Of a stretch of DNA of 64,000 nucleotides, positions 32,022-41,533 are shown in pieces; positions within the stretch are counted from its first letter, which is position 1; every line of letters starts with the position of its first letter. The position numbers and the translations under genes were made by a program. The DNA lies in assembly GCF_000472865.1 (NCBI RefSeq), contig NZ_AXAP01000020.1, forward strand, positions 1 to 64,000, in the 5' to 3' direction. The notes under the pieces are model-generated. The model was not told the DNA's origin and did no database searches. It saw only the letters and a program-made list of their open reading frames with translations. This stretch comes from Bradyrhizobium elkanii WSM2783. GTDB lineage: Bacteria > Pseudomonadota > Alphaproteobacteria > Rhizobiales > Xanthobacteraceae.

Positions 32022-34574
32022 ATGAGCAACATAAAGACGCCGAGGTCGCTGCGTTTCGAGGCGGCGGTCAACTCGGCCGGCGAACGGCTTGAGGGCTACT
32101 CGGGCAAGAAAGTGTCGACGGTTGCGGGCCTGATCGCGGTCGCATCGTTTTCCGGCGCCGAAGCGCAACAGCCCAATTTGCCGCCGGTGAATGTGGAAGC
32201 GCCCGTGGCGCGGCCGCGGCCGGCCAACACCAAGCCGACATCGGATCAGGTCCGCGCCCGCACCGCACTCAGGCGCGCGTCACGTCGCACGCAGCAGACG
32301 CGGGTTGCGGCCGTCCCTTATCCCAACGCCGGTGGGCTCAATGCCGATCGCGATCCCTATGCGGATCCTGCCGCGCCTTACAAGGTCGATCGCGTGCAGG
32401 CGTCAGGAAAGTTTCCCGAGCCGATCCTGAATACGCCGAAGACGATCACGGTGCTCTCCAGGCAAGTGCTGGACGACAAGAACGCCACCACGTTGCGACA
32501 GGCCGTGCTGAGCACTGCCGGTGTCACGCTCGGCACGGGCGAGGGCGGCAACGCCTTCGGCGACCGCTTCTTCATCCGCGGCTTTGATGCACGCAACGAC
32601 ATATTCATCGATGGCGTGCGCGACGCCGGCGTCAGCGTCCGCGAGAACTTCTTCACCGAGCAGGTCGAAATCCTGCGCGGCCCCGGCTCTTCATTCGCCG
32701 GCCGAGGCACCACCGGCGGCGCCATCAACATCGTCACCAAGCAGGCGACGACGGAGGGCAGCTTCTACAACATGGATACGACGTTCGGCACCGACCGCAC
32801 CAAGCGCGTCACGCTCGACGTCAACCAGGTGATCAGCCCGACGCTTGCCGTGCGCGCGGGCGGCCTGTTCCAGGACGCGGGCGTTGCCGGCCGTGACTAC
32901 GTGTCCGATGACCGCGGCGGCGGGTTCGTTGCGGCGAAGTGGACGCCGATCGATGCGGTGAAGGTGACTGCAGGCTACATTCACACCGATATTCACGGCC
33001 TGCCGGATTTCGGCGTGCCCTATTTCCGGCCGAGCACCGCGAGCAAGGCAGGCGGCCCGTTCCCGGATTTCGGCGTCAACCGCAACAATTGGTACGGCTT
33101 CACCGATCGCGACTTCTCGCAGGTGAAGCAGGATATCGGCACCATCAACGCCGAGGTGCAGGTCACGCCGGATCTTACGCTCAGCAACAAGACGAGGGCC
33201 TCGCGCTCGCTGTTGAATTACATCGGCACGCTGCCTGAGGCGCCGGTCCTCAGGAATCCGCTCATTTTCTCGACGTTGTCGGCCAATCCGCAGAGCCGCT
33301 ATCAGACCACCGATACGCTGGCCAACCAGACCGAGGCCACCTACAAATTCGACACTGGCGGCTGGCGCCATACGGCGCTCGCCGGTGTTGAAGTGTCGCA
33401 GGAGCGCTCCAGCATCGACAAGTATACCGGCTTGAGTTCGGAAGCCATTGGCGCGCCGTTCTCGGGCACGGGCTCGGTCACGGGTGTCAGCGTGTTCAAC
33501 CCGCAATACACATTCCTGCCGTTCGGCACGACCCCGACGCTCGCAGGTCTCCCGACCAAGATCGGGATCGACACCACGAGCGGCTACCTGCTCGACACCG
33601 TCAACTACAACGATCTCGTCATCCTCAACGGCGGCATCCGCTACGACAATTACAAGATCAACACGAGCGGCTTCGGCACGGTGAACGGCGTGCCCAACGT
33701 GTTCGGGACGCAGTCGGCCGAGTTCGGTCTGCCGAACTTCAATTTGGGCCTCCTGCTCAAGCCGCTTCCGATCGCGAGTGTCTATGCGGCCTATGCCACC
33801 TCTTCCAATCCCGTCGGTGCGGAGTTCGACGGCACCAGCACGGCGTATGGCGGTCTCTCGCCGGTGCTGAACGGCAACACCAATCAGATCTTCGGTCCCG
33901 AGAAGAACACGGCGATCGAACTCGGCACCAAATGGGAGTTGTTCGATCGGCACCTGTTGGTGACGGCGGCGTTGTTCCAGACGGAGAAGGATAACGCGCG
34001 TGAATCGGTCAATATCACGCCGGCGACCGCCACCGCATCCTGTCCCTATCCCGCGAACACAAGTGGCACCGTGCCCTGCATCAGTGCCGGCGCTGCCTAC
34101 CGCATCCGCGGCATCGACCTCGGCCTTGGCGGCAAGATCACGGACAAATGGAGCGTGTTCGGCGGACTGGTGCTGATGCAGTCCGAGGTGACGAAATCGC
34201 TCGTTCCGCCCGCGAACACGATTCTCTACACCACCAATGTCGGCCTGCCGCTCGCCAACGTCGCGCATCAATCGTTCAGCCTGCTGACGAAGTACCAGCT
34301 CACGGACATGTGGGAGATCGGTGGGCAGGCGGTCTACCGTTCCAAGATCTATGGCGGCACGTTCCTCGCGGCGAACCAGGGCACGCAATTGCCGAGCTAC
34401 TGGCGCTTCGATGCGTTCGCGGAGGCGAAGCTCAACAAGAACTGGAGAGTCAAACTGTTCGTGAACAACATCTTCAACAAGCTCTATTACGACGCGTTGT
34501 ATCAGAGCCCGGCTCCGTTCGTGCTCGAGGCGCCAGGTCGCGCCGCCTATCTCGTCGTATCGGCACGGTTCTGA
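32022..34574 (+). CDS. TonB-dependent siderophore receptor, Fiu-like
   Basis: About 850 residues from the ATG at 32022 (GGGGGCGAG upstream; 31986 is an alternative). An unusual N-terminus of about 110 residues, Arg/Pro-rich, precedes the plug. The plug holds NTPKTITVLSRQVLDDKNAT, FFIRGFDARNDIFIDGVRD, VEILRGPGSSFAGRGTTGG and INIVTKQA. The barrel ends in the aromatic VVSARF. Family members import ferric catecholate-type siderophores with TonB. The PiuC dioxygenase, ExbB, ExbD and TonB genes follow in the same direction. Confidence 0.9.
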   Translation: MSNIKTPRSLRFEAAVNSAGERLEGYSGKKVSTVAGLIAVASFSGAEAQQPNLPPVNVEAPVARPRPANTKPTSDQVRARTALRRASRRTQQTRVAAVPYPNAGGLNADRDPYADPAAPYKVDRVQASGKFPEPILNTPKTITVLSRQVLDDKNATTLRQAVLSTAGVTLGTGEGGNAFGDRFFIRGFDARNDIFIDGVRDAGVSVRENFFTEQVEILRGPGSSFAGRGTTGGAINIVTKQATTEGSFYNMDTTFGTDRTKRVTLDVNQVISPTLAVRAGGLFQDAGVAGRDYVSDDRGGGFVAAKWTPIDAVKVTAGYIHTDIHGLPDFGVPYFRPSTASKAGGPFPDFGVNRNNWYGFTDRDFSQVKQDIGTINAEVQVTPDLTLSNKTRASRSLLNYIGTLPEAPVLRNPLIFSTLSANPQSRYQTTDTLANQTEATYKFDTGGWRHTALAGVEVSQERSSIDKYTGLSSEAIGAPFSGTGSVTGVSVFNPQYTFLPFGTTPTLAGLPTKIGIDTTSGYLLDTVNYNDLVILNGGIRYDNYKINTSGFGTVNGVPNVFGTQSAEFGLPNFNLGLLLKPLPIASVYAAYATSSNPVGAEFDGTSTAYGGLSPVLNGNTNQIFGPEKNTAIELGTKWELFDRHLLVTAALFQTEKDNARESVNITPATATASCPYPANTSGTVPCISAGAAYRIRGIDLGLGGKITDKWSVFGGLVLMQSEVTKSLVPPANTILYTTNVGLPLANVAHQSFSLLTKYQLTDMWEIGGQAVYRSKIYGGTFLAANQGTQLPSYWRFDAFAEAKLNKNWRVKLFVNNIFNKLYYDALYQSPAPFVLEAPGRAAYLVVSARF

Positions 34575-34585
34575 AACGACAGGGC

Positions 34586-35275
34586 ATGCTGATTTGCGTT
34601 CCGAATGTGCTGAGCAAGACCGATGTGGCTGACTTCCGTCGCATCATGGATGCCAGCGCCTGGGAGGATGGACGTTCGACGGCAGGCGCTGCGTCGGCGC
34701 TGGTGAAGCGCAACGAGCAGTTGCCGCCGGATAGCGAGGTTGCACGCCAGCTCGGCAACCGCGTGCTGTCGGCGCTTTCGGCCAGTGCGCGCTTCATCTC
34801 GGCGGCGATCCCACTTAGAATCTTTCCACCTTTGTTCAACCGTTACGTCGCCACCGACGGTCATCATTTCGGTCTGCATGTCGACAACGCGGTGAGGGGA
34901 GACCATCTCACCGGCTTGCGGATACGCACCGACCTCTCGGTTACGCTGTTTTTATCGGAGCCGGACGAATATGATGGCGGCGAGCTCGTCATCGAAGATC
35001 TCTACGGCTCGCATGAAGTGAAGCTGCCGGCCGGCGACCTCGTTCTTTATCCTGCTTCTAGTTTGCATCTGGTCACGCCGGTGACGCGGGGCGCGCGGGT
35101 TGCGTCTTTCTTCTGGCTGCAGAGCATGGTACGGGATGCGCACGCTCGCAGTCTGATCTTCGATCTGGACACCGCTATCCAGGCCTTGGTGGAGCGGCTT
35201 GGGCGAGACGATCCCGAAACGGTCAAATTGACCGGCATCTATCACAACTTGATACGCCACTGGGCCGAAGTATGA
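34586..35275 (+). CDS. Fe(II)/2-oxoglutarate PKHD-type dioxygenase, PiuC/YbiX-like
   Basis: 229 residues from the ATG at 34586, 11 nt after the receptor stop. The double-stranded beta-helix core carries HVD (in HHFGLHVDNAVRG) and the distal His (SSLHLVTPVTRG) with the 2-oxoglutarate-binding Arg nearby, the iron-binding facial triad of the family. These enzymes regularly sit next to Fiu/PiuA receptors and probably modify a siderophore or xenosiderophore intermediate. The stop overlaps exbB (ATGA). Confidence 0.9.
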   Translation: MLICVPNVLSKTDVADFRRIMDASAWEDGRSTAGAASALVKRNEQLPPDSEVARQLGNRVLSALSASARFISAAIPLRIFPPLFNRYVATDGHHFGLHVDNAVRGDHLTGLRIRTDLSVTLFLSEPDEYDGGELVIEDLYGSHEVKLPAGDLVLYPASSLHLVTPVTRGARVASFFWLQSMVRDAHARSLIFDLDTAIQALVERLGRDDPETVKLTGIYHNLIRHWAEV

Positions 35276-36261
35276 ACATTCTAACTACCCGCGCGACACT
35301 TCTTGCACTCTCCGTGCTGACGCTGGCCGCGCTGACGACACCGTCGTCGGCGCAGCAGCAGATGGCGCCCGCCGCTCCCGCTCCATCTGCGCCTGTCGCG
35401 CAACAGACTGCTCCCGCCGCGCCGCAACCACCGGCAGAGGCGGCGACGCCGGCGCAGTCACCCTCCGCCGCTGCGCCGGTTGCTTCGCAGGGAACTCAGG
35501 ACGTCAGCGCGGCGCCCGCCGAAGGCGAGGGCAAGAAATCGGCGACCATCGCCGGACTGAAGGAACTGTCGCCCTGGGTGATGTTCTGGAATGCCGACAT
35601 CGTCGTGAAGGCGGTGATGATCGGTCTTGCCTTTGCATCGCTGGTGACCTGGACGGTGTTCATCGCCAAGATGATCGAGCTTACCGTCGTGCAGCGCAAG
35701 TTGCGCGCCGCGCTCGCCAAGATCAGCGATGTGCGCTCGCTTGCTGAAGCGCAGTTCGCGCTCGGCGCCAAGGGCAGCGTGCTGTCGACCCTGATCGCCG
35801 CGGCGATGCGGGAAGGGCGACTGTCGGCCGGCATCTCCAGCGACGCCGGCATCAAGGAACGCGCGGCATCGAGCTTTGCCGAGATCGTGCGTGCCGAAGG
35901 CCGCCGCATTCGCGTCGGGATGGGCCTGCTTGCGACCATCGGCGCGACATCGCCCTTCGTTGGTCTGTTCGGCACCGTCTGGGGCATCATGAACAGCTTC
36001 ATCGGCATCTCGAAATCGCAGACCACCAACCTCGCGGTGGTCGCGCCCGGTATCGCCGAGGCGCTGCTCGCGACCGCGATCGGCCTCGTCGCGGCGATCC
36101 CGGCCGTGATCATCTACAATCACTTCTCGCGGGTGACGAAGGGTTATCTGGAACTGGTCGGCCGTGCCTCGGGCGCGGCTGCGCGGCTGCTGTCGCGCGA
36201 CCTCGACCGCACCAATGTCAGCGTGTCTGGCGGCGCACATTCGCGCACGGCGGCGGAGTAG
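35272..36261 (+). CDS. exbB: ExbB, proton-channel subunit of the iron-uptake TonB system
   Basis: 329 residues. Signal-type N-terminus then a long Ala/Pro/Gln-rich periplasmic stretch to about residue 95, then three membrane helices around 115-140, 225-250 and 262-290 with TIGATSPFVGLFGTVWGIM and AEALLATAIGLVAAIPAVI. This N-terminal extension is typical of rhizobial ExbB. Works with the ExbD and TonB encoded next to energise the receptor at 32022. Confidence 0.92.
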   Translation: MNILTTRATLLALSVLTLAALTTPSSAQQQMAPAAPAPSAPVAQQTAPAAPQPPAEAATPAQSPSAAAPVASQGTQDVSAAPAEGEGKKSATIAGLKELSPWVMFWNADIVVKAVMIGLAFASLVTWTVFIAKMIELTVVQRKLRAALAKISDVRSLAEAQFALGAKGSVLSTLIAAAMREGRLSAGISSDAGIKERAASSFAEIVRAEGRRIRVGMGLLATIGATSPFVGLFGTVWGIMNSFIGISKSQTTNLAVVAPGIAEALLATAIGLVAAIPAVIIYNHFSRVTKGYLELVGRASGAAARLLSRDLDRTNVSVSGGAHSRTAAE

Positions 36262-36264
36262 GCG

Positions 36265-36735
<471 letters not shown>

Positions 36736-36747
36736 CGACGGACAGCG

Positions 36748-37536
36748 ATGTCTGACCTCGATCTCGAGCAGAAGCCTTCCCGGCGGCTATGGATTTGCGC
36801 CGCAGTGGCGGCGCTTGCGCTGCATGTTGGCGGCGCGGCGCTGGCGCTTGCGAATTTGCGCGGCGATGACGTCGGCGACGGCTTGGGCGCAAATGCCGCC
36901 GAGTTCGCGGTGGAGATGGCCTCGCCCAAGGTCGAGGAGGAGAATCTGCCGCCGGGTCCCGACGCCGATGCGTCGCAGGCCGCTCCGCAGCTCTCCGAGC
37001 AGAAGGCCGAGGTCAAGGAGACCGACCTGCCAAAGGACGTGCCGCACGAGTCCGAAGACCCCGACCGCATCGTCACGCAGAACGACTCGAAGAAACCCCA
37101 GGAAGACGATCCCAAGGTCCAGGCCGTCCAGACCCAGGCTTCCGAGGAGGCGCCCGCCCAGGAAGCAACCGCGCGGCAGACGCTGGAGGAGAACGCGCCG
37201 GACGCCGAGCAGGCCAAGGCCCCCAATCGCGGCATCGGCAAGGACAGGCAGAAGCTGACCGCCGACTGGGGCCGCAAGATCAGCGCCTATTTCGAGCTCC
37301 ACAAGCGCTATCCGCACAACAAGAGCAAGGCGACCACCGTGAAGGTCAGCATCGTGCTGAACCGCCGCGGCAACATCGTCAACGTCGCTGTCGCGGAGTC
37401 CTCAGGCGACCCGGCCTTCGATGACGCGGCCATCTCGATGGTCCGTCGCTCCGATCCCGTCCCCGCGCCGCCAGCCGAACTCACCGAAGACCAATTCGCC
37501 TTCAGCCTCGACGTGAACTTCAAGAAGCCGAAGTAA
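36748..37536 (+). CDS. tonB: TonB of the iron-uptake system
   Basis: 262 residues. Membrane anchor at about 11-30 (LWICAAVAALALHVGGAALA, with the anchor His typical of TonB), an acidic/Pro/Lys spacer to about 160, and a TonB C-terminal domain (GRKISAYFELHKRYP, VKVSIVLNRRGNIVNVAVAE, DAAISMVRRSDPVPAPP). This is the classical arrangement and differs from the glycine-hinged TonB at 13828. Ends 29 nt before repeat B. Confidence 0.92.
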   Translation: MSDLDLEQKPSRRLWICAAVAALALHVGGAALALANLRGDDVGDGLGANAAEFAVEMASPKVEEENLPPGPDADASQAAPQLSEQKAEVKETDLPKDVPHESEDPDRIVTQNDSKKPQEDDPKVQAVQTQASEEAPAQEATARQTLEENAPDAEQAKAPNRGIGKDRQKLTADWGRKISAYFELHKRYPHNKSKATTVKVSIVLNRRGNIVNVAVAESSGDPAFDDAAISMVRRSDPVPAPPAELTEDQFAFSLDVNFKKPK

Positions 37537-37564
37537 CGGGTTGAGGCGCAGGGCGGATTAGCTC

Positions 37565-37650
37565 GTAGGATGGGTAGAGCGAAGCGAAACCCATCAGTCT
37601 CAAAGCACGCTGCGCGGATGATGGGTTTCGCTTCGCTCTACCCATCCTAC
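37565..37650. terminator. bidirectional terminator-like palindrome, repeat B copy 2
   Basis: Same arms as at 26408: GTAGGATGGGTAGAGCGAAG and its mirror CTTCGCTCTACCCATCCTAC, with a different loop. Sits between convergent tonB (plus) and the hypothetical membrane protein gene (minus). Confidence 0.75.
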
Positions 37651-37665
37651 GGCCGCAACGCGGCT

Positions 37666-38091
37666 CTAGCGCCAGAAATAGCGGATGCCGACGTAGACCA
37701 CGACGAGGCAGGCGAAGATCAGCGCCACAGGCAGCGGCCGTTTGCCTGTCGGGCCTGATACCCCCGGCTTCTTGGCGGGGAGGCGGCGGAAGGCGGTGAC
37801 ATTGCCGCGGTCGGCGACCGGCTCGCGGGAGGGGGCGGGGACGTCGGGCGGCGTGCCGGCACCGCCCATCTCGGCATAATAGCTCTTGTACATCAGCTTG
37901 ATGGTGGCCTCGCTCGCCTCAAGCTCCGGCATCTGCTCCAGCAGCTTGTTGTAGGTGCCGAGGAAGTTCTGCGCGTCGGCCGACAAGGACGACGTGCCGT
38001 TCAGCTTGGCGAGCATTTTCCAGGTCGCGAAGTCCGCTCTGGCACGGGTGTCCGCACGTCGAGCGATCAGCATATCGGCAGCTTTGATCAA
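37666..38091 (-). CDS. hypothetical protein with C-terminal membrane anchor
   Basis: About 141 residues if it starts at the TTG at 38091 behind GAGGG; an ATG at 38073 and a longer frame to 38148 (overlapping the protease gene) are alternatives. Soluble, mostly helical N-terminal part (ARRADTRARADFATWKMLAK, FLGTYNKLLEQMPELE, MYKSYYAEMG), a basic/Pro linker, and a single terminal membrane helix (LPVALIFACLVVVYVGIRYFW), so it would be tail-anchored in the inner membrane. Family not recognised. It follows the site-2 protease gene closely and could be co-transcribed with it. Confidence 0.65.
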   Translation of the reverse strand: MIKAADMLIARRADTRARADFATWKMLAKLNGTSSLSADAQNFLGTYNKLLEQMPELEASEATIKLMYKSYYAEMGGAGTPPDVPAPSREPVADRGNVTAFRRLPAKKPGVSGPTGKRPLPVALIFACLVVVYVGIRYFWR

Positions 38092-38116
38092 GAGGCCCTC
38101 GCGATTTTTTCTCAAC

Positions 38117-38797
38117 CTAGGCGTTGCCGGTGATGAGGAGAAGCGCACCTATCACATAGCCGGTCAGTGTCCGCAGTATCGCGGAAATAATATCAAGATT
38201 GAGACCAAGCTGCGAACCGAGGAGGGGCAGCAAGATCAAAAGCCCGATCAGGATCAGCAACCCGTAGGGCTCGAGGCGCGCGAGCGGCTCAGCGAGCGGC
38301 CGGGGCAAGAGCCCGACCGCCACCCGGCCGCCATCCAGCGGCGGGATCGGCATCATGTTGAAGATCGCGAGCACGATATTGATGAGGAAGGCGTTTTTGA
38401 GATTGTCCGCGACCCAGCGCGCGCTGTCCGGCGGGACGAATGGGAGTAAGTGGAATGCCAGTGCGGCAACCAGAGCGAGAATGATGTTGGTGGCGGGGCC
38501 GGCCAGCGCCACCCAGACCATGTCGAGCCGGGGATGCTTGAGATTGCGGAAATTGACCGGCACCGGCTTGGCATAGCCGAATAGGAAGGGCGACTGCGAC
38601 AGCAACAGCACGGCGGGCAGGACCACCGTGCCGAAGGGATCGATATGCTTCAGCGGATTGAAGCTGACGCGGCCGAGCTGCCAGGCGGTGTTGTCACCCA
38701 GCCGGTGGGCGACGAAGCCGTGCGCCGCCTCATGGAAGGTGATGGCGATCAGGAGCGGCAGCACCCAGACGGAGATGGTGTAGAGGGAGATGTTCAA
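38117..38797 (-). CDS. site-2 protease (M50) family membrane metalloprotease
   Basis: 226 residues, six or so membrane helices. Zinc motif HEAAH in ITFHEAAHGFVAHRLGD near the N-terminus, and the third ligand motif NMMPIPPLDGGRV near 140-155. This is the short, PDZ-less group of M50 proteases that cleave within membranes. Substrate unknown; anti-sigma or signal-peptide remnants are typical for relatives. Adjacent tail-anchored protein is a possible partner. Confidence 0.9.
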   Translation of the reverse strand: MNISLYTISVWVLPLLIAITFHEAAHGFVAHRLGDNTAWQLGRVSFNPLKHIDPFGTVVLPAVLLLSQSPFLFGYAKPVPVNFRNLKHPRLDMVWVALAGPATNIILALVAALAFHLLPFVPPDSARWVADNLKNAFLINIVLAIFNMMPIPPLDGGRVAVGLLPRPLAEPLARLEPYGLLILIGLLILLPLLGSQLGLNLDIISAILRTLTGYVIGALLLITGNA

Positions 38798-38908
38798 GGG
38801 GGATATCCGGTCGCGGCGGCGCCGCTCTCAACCACACATGATGGTTGCGGCCGGGTTCCGGCGCAAGGCGGAAATGCGCTGCGACGCATTAGCGTGGAAT
38901 ATCGGCCG

Positions 38909-39826
38909 TCAGCGTAGCTTCTGCACTGCCGGATCGGCCTCGACGACCTCCTTGGGGCCGGATTGCGTCGTCGCGATCCAGATGCCCGCGAACACGGTCA
39001 CGATGCCAATCACCAGATTCCAGCGCAGCGGTTCGCCCAGCAGCGTGGCGCCGACGAGCGATGCCGCGATCGGATTGACGGTCACCGAGATCGCGACGCG
39101 GGTCGGCGTCGTGCGCTCCAGCGCGAATGCCCAGAGATAGAACGTCAGCGCCGCGCCGAAGGCGCCGAGATAGACCGCGCCGAACCATTGTGGGACACCG
39201 AAAGCGGCGACCGGGGCAAAACTGCCACGCGCGAGCGAGGCGAGGATAAGGCAGGCGGCACCGGCGGCCATGGCCATCGTCGTGAACGGGATGGGGCCGG
39301 AGCGGCGGATGAAGGGCCTCGACCAGATGCTGTAGAGCGCCATGCAGAGCGCGGCCGCGACCATCAGGAGATCGCCGCGCCAGGCCCCATCAGGCGCGGT
39401 GCTGAGGCCGGAGAGCAGGGCCATGGCGACACCTGTTATCGTCACCAGTACGCCCGTGGTCTTTCGCACCGTCAATTGCTCGCTGCCAAGCGCCGCGCCG
39501 ACCGCCATCGTCAATAGCGGCAATGTCGAGAGCGCGAGCGCACCGCGCGCCGCCGTCGTGAAGATCAGCGATGCGTTGAACAGGATCGGGAACAGGGCGA
39601 AGAACAACAGGCCGAGGCCAATCACCGCCGGCCAGTCGCGTCGCGCCGGCCAGCTTCGTCCCTGTATCAGGACGAGCGGAAGCAGCAGCAGGAAGCCGAT
39701 GCCGAAGCGGAACGCGCCGATGGCGAGCGGGTCGATGGCGCCCACGAGGTAGCGCGTTGCCCCGATCGACGTGCCGCCAAGCGCGCTCGAAAGCACCGCG
39801 GCCAGGACACCCCAAGTTTCGCCCAT
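38909..39826 (-). CDS. EamA/DMT-family small-molecule exporter
   Basis: 305 residues from the ATG at 39826, preceded by the perfect AAGGAGGT; the longer frame to 40027 is antisense of the LysR gene. Ten hydrophobic helices in two EamA repeats (AAVLSSALGGTSIGATRYLVG, then SGPIPFTTMAMAAGAACLIL and VAISVTVNPIAASLVGATLL). Exports amino acids or metabolites in most relatives; substrate not determinable. Divergent LysR regulator with a palindrome in between suggests regulated efflux. Confidence 0.9.
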   Translation of the reverse strand: MGETWGVLAAVLSSALGGTSIGATRYLVGAIDPLAIGAFRFGIGFLLLLPLVLIQGRSWPARRDWPAVIGLGLLFFALFPILFNASLIFTTAARGALALSTLPLLTMAVGAALGSEQLTVRKTTGVLVTITGVAMALLSGLSTAPDGAWRGDLLMVAAALCMALYSIWSRPFIRRSGPIPFTTMAMAAGAACLILASLARGSFAPVAAFGVPQWFGAVYLGAFGAALTFYLWAFALERTTPTRVAISVTVNPIAASLVGATLLGEPLRWNLVIGIVTVFAGIWIATTQSGPKEVVEADPAVQKLR

Positions 39827-39890
39827 CCGGCTTGACCTCCTTTTCGGCTCTTGCCGACGGTAGGGGACACGCGATAATCGAGGAATGGAA

Positions 39891-39907
39891 TTTATCTGAT
39901 AGATAAA
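39891..39907. promoter_or_regulatory. candidate LysR operator, perfect palindrome
   Basis: TTTATCTGATAGATAAA has 7-bp perfect arms around GAT and contains T-N11-A, the LysR box layout. It is in the 94-nt spacer between the EamA exporter (minus) and the LysR gene (plus), 14 nt before the LysR start codon. Confidence 0.65.
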
Positions 39908-39920
39908 ATCACGGTTCGTG

Positions 39921-40769
39921 ATGAGCCTGGATCCTGATCTCCTGAAGGCATTCGTTGCGGTGGCGGACCATCGTTCCTTCACCCGTGCGGCCGTGGCGCT
40001 GAACCGGACGCAATCGGCGGTCAGCATGCAGGTGAAGCGGCTGGAAGAGCGGCTGCAGGCGGAGCTGTTTCATCGCACCAAAGCCAACGTCGATCTGAGC
40101 GCAGCCGGCGAGGGCCTGCTCGGCTATGCGCGCCGCATCCTCAGCCTGAACGAGGAGGCGATGGGCCGCGTCCGGGAGCACAAGGTAGAGGGGCGCGTCC
40201 GCCTCGGCGTGATGGACGACTACGGCACGCTACTGGTCCCGCCGCTGCTCGCCAGCTTCGTCGCCAATTATCCGCTGATCCATATCGAGATGGAGACGGG
40301 GCTGACCTCGTCCATGACCGACCGGCTCGGAGAGGCCTACGACCTCGTCATCGCCATGCACCCGGAAGGATGCGGCGAAGGCGAACTACTGCGGTGCGAG
40401 CAGGCGGTGTGGGCGGCGAGCCCGGAGCATCGCGTCGAGGAGCTTGATCCGCTTCCGGTGGCGCTTTACCCGCAGGGCTGCCTGTTCCGGAGTTGGGCGA
40501 TGCAGGCGCTCGACGCTGCGAAACGGCCGTGGCGGCTCGCCTTCGTCAGCCACAGCCTCGCGGCGGTCGAGGCGATCGCGGTGCAGGGATTGGCCGTCAC
40601 CGTGGTCAAGGCCGGCACCTTTCCGCCGCGGCTCCGGCGCCTGTCGGATCGCGACGGCATGCCGCCGCTGCCGCGCGCCGAGATCAGGCTGCATCGCGCC
40701 GCGAACCTGTCGCGCGCGGCGTTACTGTTGGCCGACCATCTGGTCGCGGAGCTCCGCCAACCGATTTAA
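39921..40769 (+). CDS. LysR-family transcriptional regulator
   Basis: 282 residues from the ATG at 39921 (a GTG one codon earlier is possible). N-terminal winged helix-turn-helix (LLKAFVAVADHRSFTRAAVA, LNRTQSAVSMQVKRLEERL) followed by the PBP2-like effector domain (LLASFVANYPLIHIEMETGL). Divergent from the EamA exporter, whose promoter region carries a matching palindrome, so it probably controls that gene and itself. Its stop codon abuts the stop of the convergent SDR gene with no bases between. Confidence 0.9.
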   Translation: MSLDPDLLKAFVAVADHRSFTRAAVALNRTQSAVSMQVKRLEERLQAELFHRTKANVDLSAAGEGLLGYARRILSLNEEAMGRVREHKVEGRVRLGVMDDYGTLLVPPLLASFVANYPLIHIEMETGLTSSMTDRLGEAYDLVIAMHPEGCGEGELLRCEQAVWAASPEHRVEELDPLPVALYPQGCLFRSWAMQALDAAKRPWRLAFVSHSLAAVEAIAVQGLAVTVVKAGTFPPRLRRLSDRDGMPPLPRAEIRLHRAANLSRAALLLADHLVAELRQPI

Positions 40770-41516
40770 TTAGTAGGTCGCGCGGCCGCCTGAGATGTCG
40801 AACACGGCGCCGGTGGAGAAGGCGCAATCCTCCGACGCCAGCCAGGCGACAAGCGCGGCGAGTTCTTCCACCAGCACGAAGCGGCCTTTCGGGATCTTCG
40901 ACAGCATGAAGTCGATATGCTGCTGCGTCATCTGGTCGAAGATCGCGGTACGCGCCGCCGCCGGCGTTACCGCGTTGACGAGGATATCGTGTTGCGCGAG
41001 TTCCTTGCCGAGCGATTTCGTCAGCGCGATCAGGCCGGCCTTCGACGACGAATAATGCGCCGCGTTGGGATTGCCTTCCTTGCCGGCAATGGAGGCGATG
41101 TTGACGATACGGCCGTAGCCCTGCTTGAGCATCGCCGGCACGATCGCCTTGCAGCAGATGAAGGGGCCATCGAGGTTGATGCGCAATACCTTGCGCCATT
41201 CCTCGAGGTCAGTCTCCCACACGGTCTTGTTGATGCCGGCGATACCGGCATTATTGACGAGGATGTCGATCTTGCCGAACGCCTTGAGCACTTCGTCGCG
41301 CACTTTCTCGACGCCGGCGGGATCGGTAACGTCGACCTTGAAAGCGGCCACCTCCGGGCCGATCTCCTTCGCGGTCTTCTCCGCCAGCGTGATGTCATGA
41401 TCCCAGATCGCGACTTTGGCGCCGGAGGCGACAAAGCGATCGGTGATCGCGCGCCCAAATCCCTGCGCGCCGCCGGTGACAACCGCAACCCGGCCGGTGA
41501 GATCGTATTCGTTCAT
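40770..41516 (-). CDS. SDR-family NAD(P)-dependent sugar dehydrogenase
   Basis: 248 residues. Rossmann motif VVTGGAQGFGRAI (TGxxxGxG), NNAG at the strand-4 position, and catalytic Ser plus YSSSK (Tyr-x3-Lys). Within a sugar-acid locus it likely oxidises a sugar to its lactone/aldonate or a downstream 2-keto-3-deoxy acid; the substrate is unknown. It is the last gene of a leftward three-gene unit. Confidence 0.88.
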   Translation of the reverse strand: MNEYDLTGRVAVVTGGAQGFGRAITDRFVASGAKVAIWDHDITLAEKTAKEIGPEVAAFKVDVTDPAGVEKVRDEVLKAFGKIDILVNNAGIAGINKTVWETDLEEWRKVLRINLDGPFICCKAIVPAMLKQGYGRIVNIASIAGKEGNPNAAHYSSSKAGLIALTKSLGKELAQHDILVNAVTPAAARTAIFDQMTQQHIDFMLSKIPKGRFVLVEELAALVAWLASEDCAFSTGAVFDISGGRATY

Positions 41517-41533
41517 GGTGTGCTTCCTTGAAA

